The notes under the pieces are model-generated. The model had not been told where the DNA came from. It was given only the letters and a program-made list of their open reading frames with translations, and did not search any database. 64,000 bases of DNA from JBHJHP01 sp042219855 (GTDB lineage: Bacteria; Bacteroidota; Bacteroidia; Bacteroidales; UBA5342): assembly GCF_042219855.1 (NCBI RefSeq), contig NZ_JBHJHP010000003.1:310001-374000 (forward strand), written 5' to 3'. This document shows, one piece after another, positions 1-7,617 of the stretch. Positions within the stretch are counted from its first letter, which is position 1. Each line of letters opens with the position of its first letter. The position numbers and the translations under genes were made by a program.

Positions 1-479
1 GAATGGGGCTTGCCACTGCTGTAGCCAGAATAAAAGATGGCAAGGCGAAATCAAAAGTAGTTATTTTGTTGACCGATGGTGAAAATAACGCCGGAGAAGT
101 ACCACCGCAAACAGCCGCAGAAATGGCAAACACTTATGGAATCAGGGTGTATACTATTGGTGTAGGGACTCGCGGTAAAGCCAGGGTTCCGGTTCAGACA
201 CCATACGGAACGACCCAGTACAGGGAGATGGATGTTAATATTGATGAAAACCTGCTGAGAAATATTGCATCAACAACAGGAGGTAAATATTTCAGGGCAA
301 CTGATAATGAGAGCCTGAAAGCCATTTACAACGAAATCGATCAACTGGAAAAGACAAAGCTGGATGTGAAGCAGTTTAATAAACGTACGGAAGAATTCTT
401 CTTTTTTGCTATGCTGGCAGCTATCTTTATTCTGGCAGAGATTTTGTTAAGATTAACCGTTTTAAGAACCATGCCATAA
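1..479 (+). CDS. batA: BatA, von Willebrand factor A membrane protein (5' part outside window)
   Basis: This is the 3' end of a gene that enters from the left edge; the frame is open through base 1. The visible 158 residues are the second half of a VWA fold, with the core strand VVILLTDGENN, then the YTIGVGT strand, and a C-terminal membrane helix (about residues 133-152). In Bacteroidota, BatA and BatB are paralogous membrane VWA proteins of the aerotolerance operon, and are thought to form a periplasm-facing complex with TPR partners. batB starts 10 bases downstream, which fits co-transcription. The MIDAS DxSxS motif and N-terminal helix lie outside the window, so the BatA name rests on its position before BatB and on similarity to it. 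Confidence 0.9.
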   Translation, partial: MGLATAVARIKDGKAKSKVVILLTDGENNAGEVPPQTAAEMANTYGIRVYTIGVGTRGKARVPVQTPYGTTQYREMDVNIDENLLRNIASTTGGKYFRATDNESLKAIYNEIDQLEKTKLDVKQFNKRTEEFFFFAMLAAIFILAEILLRLTVLRTMP

Positions 480-489
480 CAAAAGTATT

Positions 490-1530
490 ATGTTCAGATT
501 TGCAAATCCCGATATATTATATGCACTGGTTTTAATACCTGCTTTATGGCTGTTTTTCCTCGCAAACCGGAAAAACCGCAAACGAAAACTGAATGAATTC
601 GGCGATCCGGAGCTCATGAAGGATTTGATGCCGGATGTATCGCAGTCCAGACCGGTATGGAAATACAATTTGCTGCTGTTTTCACTTTTTGTTTTGATAT
701 TTGTTCTGGCCAGACCCCAGTTCGGATCAAAATTGCAAACGGTGAAACGGAAGGGCGTGGAGATTGTGATAGCACTGGACGTGTCTAATTCCATGCTGGC
801 CCAGGATATTAAACCTAACCGCCTGGAGAGTGCCAAACAGGCGATATCCAGATTACTTGATAAACTGCATGATGACAAAATAGGATTGATCGTTTTTGCC
901 GGTGATGCATATACACAGTTACCGGTAACCACTGATTATGTGTCGGCAAAAATGTTTTTGTCAACTATTAATACCAATTCAGTTCCTGTACAGGGTACAG
1001 CCATCGGAAAGGCAATTGAGCTTGGTATTAAATCATTTGGCCCGGAAAATGGAGCCGGAAGAGCAATCATTGTTATAACCGATGGCGAAAATCATGAAGA
1101 TAATGCCGTTGCAGCGGCCAGGGAAGCCAGGGAGAGTGGTATTGTGGTGTATACAATCGGTATGGGACTTGCACAGGGAGCACCTATCCCAATTCCGGGC
1201 ACCAATGATTTCAGAAAAGACAGAGAAGGTAATGTGGTGGTTTCCAAGCTCGACTGGAACATGTTAAAGGAAATAGCTTCAGCCGGAGGTGGAAATTCAT
1301 ACAGAGCTACCAATGGTAATGTTGGATTGAATAATCTTTATGATGATATTAATAAACTGGATAAAGCAGAGATGGAATCAAGGGTTTACAGCGATTACGA
1401 AGAACAGTTCGACTGGCTGGCCTGGATTGTTTTAGCCGTTTTGTTTTTTGAAATTTTTATTCTGGAAAGAAAAAACAGGTTGTTCAGTGGAATTAATTTG
1501 TTTAAAGAAGACACAAGACGTAAGACGTAA
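490..1530 (+). CDS. batB: BatB, von Willebrand factor A membrane protein
   Basis: This 346-residue protein has two N-terminal hydrophobic segments (about residues 8-25 and 58-74), a VWA domain from about residue 90 with an intact MIDAS start (DVSNSM, Asp97/Ser99/Ser101), the strand IIVITDGENH, and a C-terminal membrane helix (about 308-328). This is the usual BatA/BatB build. It lies between batA and the TPR genes, as in other Bacteroidota bat operons, whose products are linked to tolerance of oxygen and other stress; the biochemical role is not settled. The last codons (EDTRRKT) run into the minisatellite that starts at about 1516, so the extreme C-terminus appears to be repeat-derived. Confidence 0.93.
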   Translation: MFRFANPDILYALVLIPALWLFFLANRKNRKRKLNEFGDPELMKDLMPDVSQSRPVWKYNLLLFSLFVLIFVLARPQFGSKLQTVKRKGVEIVIALDVSNSMLAQDIKPNRLESAKQAISRLLDKLHDDKIGLIVFAGDAYTQLPVTTDYVSAKMFLSTINTNSVPVQGTAIGKAIELGIKSFGPENGAGRAIIVITDGENHEDNAVAAAREARESGIVVYTIGMGLAQGAPIPIPGTNDFRKDREGNVVVSKLDWNMLKEIASAGGGNSYRATNGNVGLNNLYDDINKLDKAEMESRVYSDYEEQFDWLAWIVLAVLFFEIFILERKNRLFSGINLFKEDTRRKT

Positions 1531-1697
1531 GACATAAGACGTAAGACATAAGACGTAAGACATAAGACGTAAGACATAAGACGTAAGACATAAGACGTAA
1601 GACATAAGACGTAAGACATAAGACGTAAGACATAAGACGTAAGACATAAGACGTAAGACATAAGACATAAGACATAAGACGTAAGACATAAGACATA
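1516..1697. repeat. 14-bp minisatellite in the bat operon
   Basis: About 26 uninterrupted heptamers of the form agacRta run head to tail, mostly alternating g and a at R, so the working unit is 14 bp (agacgtaagacata). The first copies have gta-gta and the last few have ata-ata, giving slight edge heterogeneity. The array begins inside the last batB codons and ends about 55 bases before the TPR gene. It has no dyad symmetry or spacer structure, so it is not a CRISPR. The long reading frames across it on the minus strand only translate the repeat. Confidence 0.97.
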
Positions 1698-1752
1698 AGA
1701 TACAAGAATCAGGATTGAGGATTAAAGGATTTAAAGTGAGTATAATAGAAAT

Positions 1753-2391
1753 ATGATGAGATCAGTTATCAGTATATTAATTTTGTTTTTTACGGTATCT
1801 GTTTTTGCACAGCAGGAGAGGCAGCAGATTCGTAAAGGGAACGAATTATATAAGGACAAAAAATATACAGAAGCGGAAGTAGCTTACAGAAAAAGCCTGG
1901 AAGGTAAGGATCAGTTGTACCAGGGAAAATTTAACCTGGGTAATGCAATGCTTAAGCAAAAAAAATACGATGAGGCCATTCAGCAGTTTCAGATTCTGGC
2001 TCAGACAACTGAAGATAAGAAGGAACTGGCAAAAGTATATCATAATCTGGGTAATGCGTACCTTGAGACCAAAAAGTATGATAAGGGGGTTGAAGCATAC
2101 AAAAATTCCCTTATTAATGATCCTTCTGATAATGAAACCCGGTATAATCTTGCATATGCACAGGCTATGTTAAAACAGGAACAGCAGCAACAGCAACAGC
2201 AAAATCAGGACCGACCTGAACCTTCGGAGTATGCAAAAAAACTCAAAAAACAGGCAGATGATCTTGTAAGTCGGTATTTATTCAGGGATGCATTAAATGT
2301 TATGGAGGAAGGATTGAAAGTGGATAAAACGGTTGCAGCCTATAATGATTTTATTGAGAGATTACGTAAAGTGACAGGAATATCAGAATAA
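1753..2391 (+). CDS. batC: BatC-like tetratricopeptide protein
   Basis: The 212-residue product has a signal peptide (cleavage likely after VFA, residue 19), then about three TPR units (residues 22-135) with the typical GNAYLETKKYDKGVEAY pattern. A poly-Gln stretch (about 139-148) follows, then a charged helical tail (about 155-212) that looks like a further TPR-type helix pair. TPR proteins at this place in bat operons are called BatC and are expected to work in the periplasm beside the BatA/BatB VWA domains. The next gene starts 4 bases after the stop. ATG codons at 1753 and 1756 are both possible starts. The usual BatC C-terminal motif is not here but in the next gene. Confidence 0.8.
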   Translation: MMRSVISILILFFTVSVFAQQERQQIRKGNELYKDKKYTEAEVAYRKSLEGKDQLYQGKFNLGNAMLKQKKYDEAIQQFQILAQTTEDKKELAKVYHNLGNAYLETKKYDKGVEAYKNSLINDPSDNETRYNLAYAQAMLKQEQQQQQQQNQDRPEPSEYAKKLKKQADDLVSRYLFRDALNVMEEGLKVDKTVAAYNDFIERLRKVTGISE

Positions 2392-2395
2392 AAAT

Positions 2396-2929
2396 ATGAT
2401 GGGAAAAATAGTAACGATAATAGCGATGATGCTCCTGGTTAGTATGGTTTCGAAAGCACAGGCCATTGAAGAGTATTTTGATCAGGGAGCTGCATCATAT
2501 GTTAACGGAAAAACAGATGAAGCAAAATCAATCGTCATGGCAGGATTGAATAAATATCCCGGAAATATAGAGCTGACCAAGCTGAGGAAGCTCCTGGATG
2601 AAGAAAATAATAAAAATCAGGATCAGAAGAACCAGGATCAGAACAAAGATCAGGATAAAGACAAGCAGGACCAGAATAAAGATCAGCAGCAAAAGGATAA
2701 ACAAGATCAGCAAAAACAACAGCAGGATCAGCAAAAACAGCAACAGGACAAGGATCAGCAAAAGGAGAATCAGGATCAGCAGCAACAGCAGAAAGAGGGG
2801 CAAATGAGCAAGCAAAATGTGGAACAGATCCTTAATGCGTTGCAACAGGACGAAAAGGAAGTTCAGGATAAAGTGAAGTTGCAGAAGGCTAAAGCCGCCA
2901 AATCAAAACGGGTTGAAAAAGATTGGTGA
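2396..2929 (+). CDS. Secreted Gln/Lys/Asp-rich BatC-like protein
   Basis: The 177-residue product has a signal peptide (cleavage likely after SKAQA, residue 23), one TPR-like helix pair (about 24-65), a low-complexity stretch of Gln, Lys and Asp (about 68-136), and a C-terminal helix starting VEQILNALQQDEKEVQ and ending in EKDW. From general knowledge of Bacteroidota BatC proteins, that last helix is what usually closes a single BatC chain, so this gene and the one before it may share the BatC role. The spacing of 4 bases before it and about 33 before batD supports one operon. The low-complexity part is built from repeated caR/aaR/gaY codons and may vary in length between strains. Confidence 0.75.
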   Translation: MMGKIVTIIAMMLLVSMVSKAQAIEEYFDQGAASYVNGKTDEAKSIVMAGLNKYPGNIELTKLRKLLDEENNKNQDQKNQDQNKDQDKDKQDQNKDQQQKDKQDQQKQQQDQQKQQQDKDQQKENQDQQQQQKEGQMSKQNVEQILNALQQDEKEVQDKVKLQKAKAAKSKRVEKDW

Positions 2930-2962
2930 TTGTAAATCTGCGTTATTACATTTGTGGACACA

Positions 2963-4768
2963 ATGAAAGCATATAAAATGAATAAAATATTAATCCTGTT
3001 CCTGATGGCATTTACAGCACTGCGCATGAGTGCTGAAGATACAAAATTTGAGGCTAAATCAAGTGGCGTGGCTGTCGTTGGGGATCCATTTTATCTGCAG
3101 TATGAACTGAATAAGCAGGGAACCAATTTACGGCCACCGGCATTTGATGGTTTTCAGCAAAAGGCCGGGCCAACAATGCAGCAGAGCTCAAGCTATCAGT
3201 TTATAAACGGAAAATCTTCCAGAACCCAATCCTTCATTTACACTTATGTTCTGGTTGCTCAAAAAGAGGGAACCTACACCATACCTCCTGCCACAATTGA
3301 GGTTGATGGAAAAAAACTGACATCCAATTCACTGACCATTAAAGTTGTTGCAGCAAATCAGCAAACAGGACAGGGATCATCTTCACAGGCGGGGATATCA
3401 AACCGGGATATCTTTATCCGTACCACGGTCAACAAATCCAATCCCTACCAGCAGGATGCGGTGTTGTTTACCCTGAAACTATACACACGTGTTGATGTTT
3501 CCAATATTACCAATGCAGATATTCCTGAATTTAATGGTTTTCTGACCCAGGATATTGAAAATAAATCCGGTTCACTGGTTCAGAATGTAGAAACCTACAA
3601 CGGTTTGACCTACAAAACATATGTGATTCAACAGAAAGTATTGTTTCCGCAGCGATCAGGTGAAATTACCATTAAGCCGGTAAAAGTCAATCTGAATATC
3701 CGGATGCGGACGCAACGAAGAAGTTATAATATATTTGATGATTTATTTGATTCTTACCAGGATGTCAGCAAACAGCTTTCATCCAATGAGGTAACGCTTA
3801 ATGTTAAACCACTGCCGTCTCCACAGCCTGCAGGTTTCAGAAATCTCGTGGGAGATTTTTCACTGAAGTCCTCCATCACATCAGAAGATGTTAAGGAAAA
3901 TGACCCGGTAACGGTAAAACTGGTTCTTTCAGGAGAAGGTAACCTTAAGATGCTGCCGACACCTGATGTGGAGTTTCCTGAGGATTTTGAAAAGTTTAAT
4001 CCCAAGATATCCAACAATCTCAATACAACGGCAGCCGGGGTAAACGGTTCAAGAACATTTGAATACCTTGTCATTCCACGTTTTGGAGGTGACTTTATAA
4101 TACCGGCGGTTAAAATTCCCTATTTTGATCCCCAAACAGGGAGATATAAAACTCTGAGCTCCCAGGAGTTTAACATTCATGTAGAGAAAGGGGATGGAAC
4201 GACAACGCCCGGCGTGAATCAGCGATATACATCAAAGGAAGATGTTAAATACCTTGGGACTGATATCCGGTATATCAAAACAAGCAATCTTAAATTAAGG
4301 GCCAAAGGTGATTTTTTGTTTGGATCAGCATCATTCTGGTTGTGGCTAGGTATTCCTGTAGTTCTTTACATAATTATTTTTATCGTTTACAGAAAACAGG
4401 CCAGACAGAGGGCTAATGTAGCGCTCGTGAAAAATAAACGCGCTAACAAGGTGGCCAGAAAACGTTTAAAAGCAGCGGCGGATTACATGAAGAAAGAGGA
4501 TAAGGAGGCGTTTTATGAAGAAGTACTCAGAGCCATGTGGGGATATACCAGCGATAAACTCAATATACCGTTGTCAAGATTGAATAAGGATAATATCGAA
4601 GATATTCTCAGGGGGAAAGGCATTTCAGAAGAGCGGGTAAAGGAGTTTATCGAACTGCTGAATACCTGCGAATATGCCCGTTATGCACCTTCTGCAGTCG
4701 CCGGAGGAATGGATGAGACGTATAAAAATGCCGTTTCAGTAATCAGTAATCTGGACAATAAGTTGTAA
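2963..4768 (+). CDS. batD: BatD, aerotolerance membrane protein
   Basis: This protein of about 601 residues has a signal peptide (MNKILILFLMAFTAL...), a long periplasmic region of beta-rich BatD repeats (about 25-440), one membrane helix (about 453-472, WLWLGIPVVLYIIIF), and a basic cytosolic tail that resembles a small helical domain. This matches the BatD/oxygen-tolerance family in length and layout. ATG at 2963 was chosen over the upstream GTG at 2954; ATG at 2978 is a good alternative because the signal peptide begins there. The gene sits between the BatC-like genes and batE as expected for the operon. Confidence 0.88.
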   Translation: MKAYKMNKILILFLMAFTALRMSAEDTKFEAKSSGVAVVGDPFYLQYELNKQGTNLRPPAFDGFQQKAGPTMQQSSSYQFINGKSSRTQSFIYTYVLVAQKEGTYTIPPATIEVDGKKLTSNSLTIKVVAANQQTGQGSSSQAGISNRDIFIRTTVNKSNPYQQDAVLFTLKLYTRVDVSNITNADIPEFNGFLTQDIENKSGSLVQNVETYNGLTYKTYVIQQKVLFPQRSGEITIKPVKVNLNIRMRTQRRSYNIFDDLFDSYQDVSKQLSSNEVTLNVKPLPSPQPAGFRNLVGDFSLKSSITSEDVKENDPVTVKLVLSGEGNLKMLPTPDVEFPEDFEKFNPKISNNLNTTAAGVNGSRTFEYLVIPRFGGDFIIPAVKIPYFDPQTGRYKTLSSQEFNIHVEKGDGTTTPGVNQRYTSKEDVKYLGTDIRYIKTSNLKLRAKGDFLFGSASFWLWLGIPVVLYIIIFIVYRKQARQRANVALVKNKRANKVARKRLKAAADYMKKEDKEAFYEEVLRAMWGYTSDKLNIPLSRLNKDNIEDILRGKGISEERVKEFIELLNTCEYARYAPSAVAGGMDETYKNAVSVISNLDNKL

Positions 4769-4843
4769 TTGCGAATTAGGAATTACGAATAGGTACAGGA
4801 AAGGAGATTGTATACCATCAAAACGATTTATAACAGACAGAGC

Positions 4844-5596
4844 ATGAAACAATTGATTATAGCATTAAGTCTGATTTTGATTTTTGTCGCTAATGTGATG
4901 GGACAAAGTGATCAAATGCAAAAAGCAAACGATTTGTATGCCAAAGGGGATTATGAAAATGCTATCCCTGTGTATGAATCGTTGGTGGATACAGGTTTGG
5001 TGTCAGGTCCATTATTTTTTAATCTGGGGAACGCGTATTACAAAACAGGGCAGTTGGCTAATGCCATATTAAACTATGAAAGAGCCAGACTTTATATGCC
5101 GAAAGATAAAGATTTGGATTATAACCTGCAGATGGCTCAGAATATGGTTGTAGATAAAATTGACAAGGTAGATGTGTTTTTTCTGAAACGCTGGGTGATT
5201 GCTGCTGGTAATAATCTGAGTTCAGATCAATGGGCTTATGCTGGTATTGCGGCATTTATCCTGTTGATTTTAAGTATTGCGGTTTATACCTTCGCCGGAA
5301 AGTCAGGCATTAAAAGACTGGGGTTTTATTTTGGGATCCTGATGATCATCGCCTCATCCATCGCCTTTGCCTATTCGGGAGCTCAGAAAAATAAAATAAC
5401 CAAACGTAACGGAGCTGTAGTATTCAGTCCGACTGTAACGGTTAAAGGTTCGCCTGATGATAGCGGGACAGAACTGTTTATTTTACATGAAGGAACCAGG
5501 GTTAACGTAACCGACAGCATTGGTGACTGGAATGAGATTATTCTGGGTGATGGCAGTGTTGGCTGGCTAAAAAAATCAACCATAAAAAAGATATAA
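4844..5596 (+). CDS. batE: BatE, TPR and SH3-like membrane protein
   Basis: The 251-residue product has a signal peptide (to about VMG, residue 20), two TPR-like units (about 25-95), two membrane helices (about 133-153 and 161-182) and a C-terminal bacterial SH3 domain (about 195-250, ending in GSVGWLKKSTI). This is the standard BatE layout and closes the bat operon. ATG 4844 begins a good signal peptide; the longer frame starts only from a TTG at 4808. The spacer before it (4769-4843) holds a short low-complexity stretch (gaattaggaattacgaat) of a kind common between Bacteroidota genes. Confidence 0.87.
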   Translation: MKQLIIALSLILIFVANVMGQSDQMQKANDLYAKGDYENAIPVYESLVDTGLVSGPLFFNLGNAYYKTGQLANAILNYERARLYMPKDKDLDYNLQMAQNMVVDKIDKVDVFFLKRWVIAAGNNLSSDQWAYAGIAAFILLILSIAVYTFAGKSGIKRLGFYFGILMIIASSIAFAYSGAQKNKITKRNGAVVFSPTVTVKGSPDDSGTELFILHEGTRVNVTDSIGDWNEIILGDGSVGWLKKSTIKKI

Positions 5597-5638
5597 GTCA
5601 GGACGTGTGTCTTATGTCTTGTATCTGATATCTATAAA

Positions 5639-6778
5639 ATGAAAATATACCTCATAGCCGGGGAAGCATCAGGCGATCTGCATGCCTCCAATCTGATAAA
5701 ATCATTAAAACGAATTTACCCTGATGCTGAATTTAGAGGATGGGGTGGCGATATGATGCAGAAAGCAGGGATGGAACTGGTAAAGCATTACAGAGATACT
5801 GCGGTGATGGGGTTGATCAATGTGATTTTAAAACTGAGATCCATTGGGCGTAATATTCAGGCCTGCAGAAAAGATATCGAAAACTGGAAACCTGATCTGA
5901 TGATTTTTGTGGATTATCCCGGTTTTAATCTCAGAATTGCTTCGTATACAAAGGCTGCCGGAATTCCGAATTACTACTATATCGCACCCAAAGTTTGGGC
6001 CTCAAGGGAAAAAAGAGTTGAAAAGATTAAAGCATATATCGACAAAATCTTCGCTATTCTGCCTTTCGAAGAGAAATACTTTTCAAAGCATGGCATAACT
6101 GTTGATTATGTAGGAAGTCCGGTGGTGGATGCACTGGATAACAGGACATGCAAAAATGAAAGCAGGGCTTCTTTTATCAAGCGATCAGGTCTGCAGGATA
6201 AACCGATGGTAGCCTTACTGGCCGGAAGTCGTCACCATGAAGTAACACAGATTCTGCCTTTCTTTATAAGGATAGCAGAAAAATATCCGCAGTATCAGTA
6301 TGTTGTTGCCGGGGTTTCTGTACTGGATCGGTCGGTATATGAACATTTACTTGATGGCAAGGATATAAAACTGGTTTTTGATGAAACCTATGCGCTGTTA
6401 CAGCATGCAGAAGCAGCAATGGTGGCTTCGGGTACAGCAACACTTGAAACAGCACTCTTAAATGTTCCGCAGGTGGTATGCTACCGGTTATGGGGTAATA
6501 ATATCACCCAGTTTGTGATGAACCGGATCGTTAAGGTGCCCTGGGTTTCCCTGGTTAACCTTATTATGGAAAAGGAAGTGGTTAAGGAACTGATCCAGAA
6601 GAAACTGACAGATGAGGCCCTGCAAAAGGAATTTGAAAACCTGATGCAGCAGCCGGCATACAGAAATAAAATGCTGGAAGAGTATCACATTTTACACCGG
6701 ATAATCGGTGGCCCGGGTGCTTCCGACAAGGCAGCTGAAAGGATTTCAGCGACCTTTGAGGTGAGCCTGAAGGGTTAG
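5639..6778 (+). CDS. lpxB: Lipid-A-disaccharide synthase
   Basis: The 379-residue protein begins MKIYLIAGEASGDLHAS, the hallmark start of LpxB, and has the family motifs FVDYPGFN, YYIAPKVWAS, VDYVGSPVVD and the C-terminal ASGTATLETAL nucleotide-sugar site of GT19. It joins UDP-2,3-diacylglucosamine and lipid X to make the lipid A disaccharide precursor at the inner face of the cytoplasmic membrane. The length is normal. It follows batE by 42 bases; that spacer carries a short inverted-orientation relative of the batB minisatellite (about 5606-5632). Confidence 0.95.
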   Translation: MKIYLIAGEASGDLHASNLIKSLKRIYPDAEFRGWGGDMMQKAGMELVKHYRDTAVMGLINVILKLRSIGRNIQACRKDIENWKPDLMIFVDYPGFNLRIASYTKAAGIPNYYYIAPKVWASREKRVEKIKAYIDKIFAILPFEEKYFSKHGITVDYVGSPVVDALDNRTCKNESRASFIKRSGLQDKPMVALLAGSRHHEVTQILPFFIRIAEKYPQYQYVVAGVSVLDRSVYEHLLDGKDIKLVFDETYALLQHAEAAMVASGTATLETALLNVPQVVCYRLWGNNITQFVMNRIVKVPWVSLVNLIMEKEVVKELIQKKLTDEALQKEFENLMQQPAYRNKMLEEYHILHRIIGGPGASDKAAERISATFEVSLKG

Positions 6779-6789
6779 GTATAAAATAG

Positions 6790-6797
6790 TATATTTG
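6790..6797 (+). promoter_or_regulatory. Candidate -7 box upstream of dapB
   Basis: TATATTTG matches the Bacteroidota -7 consensus TAnnTTTG exactly, just after the lpxB stop. No good -33 TTTG is seen at the usual spacing, so this is a pattern match only. It would give dapB and the genes after it a promoter separate from bat-lpxB. Confidence 0.4.
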
Positions 6798-6825
6798 CAA
6801 CTTAAAAATAAGAATCAAGACATAT

Positions 6826-6863
6826 GAATCAAGACACAGGATTTCAATCCTGATACCTGATTC
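6826..6863 (+). repeat. Inverted repeats in the dapB leader
   Basis: Two nested dyads lie about 22 bases before the dapB start: GAATCA with TGATTC on the outside and AGGATT with AATCCT on the inside, separated by a 2-base centre. They are made of caagaatca/gatacctga words like those in neighbouring spacers. There is no T-run, so a terminator is unlikely. Confidence 0.5.
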
Positions 6864-6885
6864 TTGATACCTGATATTAAAAGAA

Positions 6886-7599
6886 ATGAAAATAGCATTA
6901 ATAGGATACGGAAAGATGGGCCACGAGATTGAAAAAATCGCCATCGACAGAGGACATGAAGTATGCGCTGCCATTGACGCAGACAACCAGGATGATTTTG
7001 AATCGGAGGCCTTTAAAAGTGCCGATGTGGCCATTGAGTTCACTGTACCAGCGGTTGCTTACCAGAACTATCAGAAGTGCTTTAAACATAATGTTCCGGT
7101 GGTGTCGGGAACAACAGGGTGGCTTGATAAGATTGATGAAATTAAAACACAGTGTGCTGCAGGGCAAACCTTCTTTTATGCTTCAAATTTTAGTTTGGGG
7201 GTAAATATATTTTTTGCGGTCAACAAGTATCTGGCGAATATAATGAACGGCTTTCCTCAATATGATGTATCCATGGTTGAGGTTCATCATACACAGAAAC
7301 TGGATGCACCGAGCGGAACCGGGATCTCATTGGCTGAGGATATCATTGACCGGATCGACAGGAAAGAAAAATGGATCAATACACCTGGTGAAGATAAGAT
7401 GGGCCTTTTAATTGAAAGTGTACGTGAAGGACAGGTGCCGGGGATTCATACCATAAAATATGATTCTGATGTGGATGAAATTGTCATTCATCACAGTGCA
7501 AAAAACAGAAAGGGTTTTGCATTGGGAGCAGTTATTGCAGCCGAATTTGTTAAAGATAAAAAAGGATTCCTCGGAATGGAGGACATGTTAAAGTTTTAA
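6886..7599 (+). CDS. dapB: 4-hydroxy-tetrahydrodipicolinate reductase
   Basis: The 237-residue protein starts MKIALIGYGKMGHEIE, a Rossmann NAD(P)H site, and has the DapB signatures SGTTGW, ASNFSLGVN and VEVHHTQKLDAPSGTG, the last carrying the catalytic histidines and substrate-binding lysine. It reduces the cyclic intermediate of the lysine/diaminopimelate pathway in the cytosol. The length is slightly shorter than the E. coli enzyme but usual for Bacteroidota. lepB begins 18 bases after the stop, so dapB, lepB and recX look co-transcribed. Confidence 0.95.
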   Translation: MKIALIGYGKMGHEIEKIAIDRGHEVCAAIDADNQDDFESEAFKSADVAIEFTVPAVAYQNYQKCFKHNVPVVSGTTGWLDKIDEIKTQCAAGQTFFYASNFSLGVNIFFAVNKYLANIMNGFPQYDVSMVEVHHTQKLDAPSGTGISLAEDIIDRIDRKEKWINTPGEDKMGLLIESVREGQVPGIHTIKYDSDVDEIVIHHSAKNRKGFALGAVIAAEFVKDKKGFLGMEDMLKF

Positions 7600-7617
7600 T
7601 TTTAAGCTAATAACCAG

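Noticed and set aside
1516..1697. Possible CRISPR array
   Set aside because: The units are 14 bp without spacers and no cas genes are near.
1395..1705. Three overlapping minus-strand frames of 67-88 codons
   Set aside because: Mostly translations of the 14-bp minisatellite (repeated SYVLCLTSYVLR-type words), with no start signal or family match.
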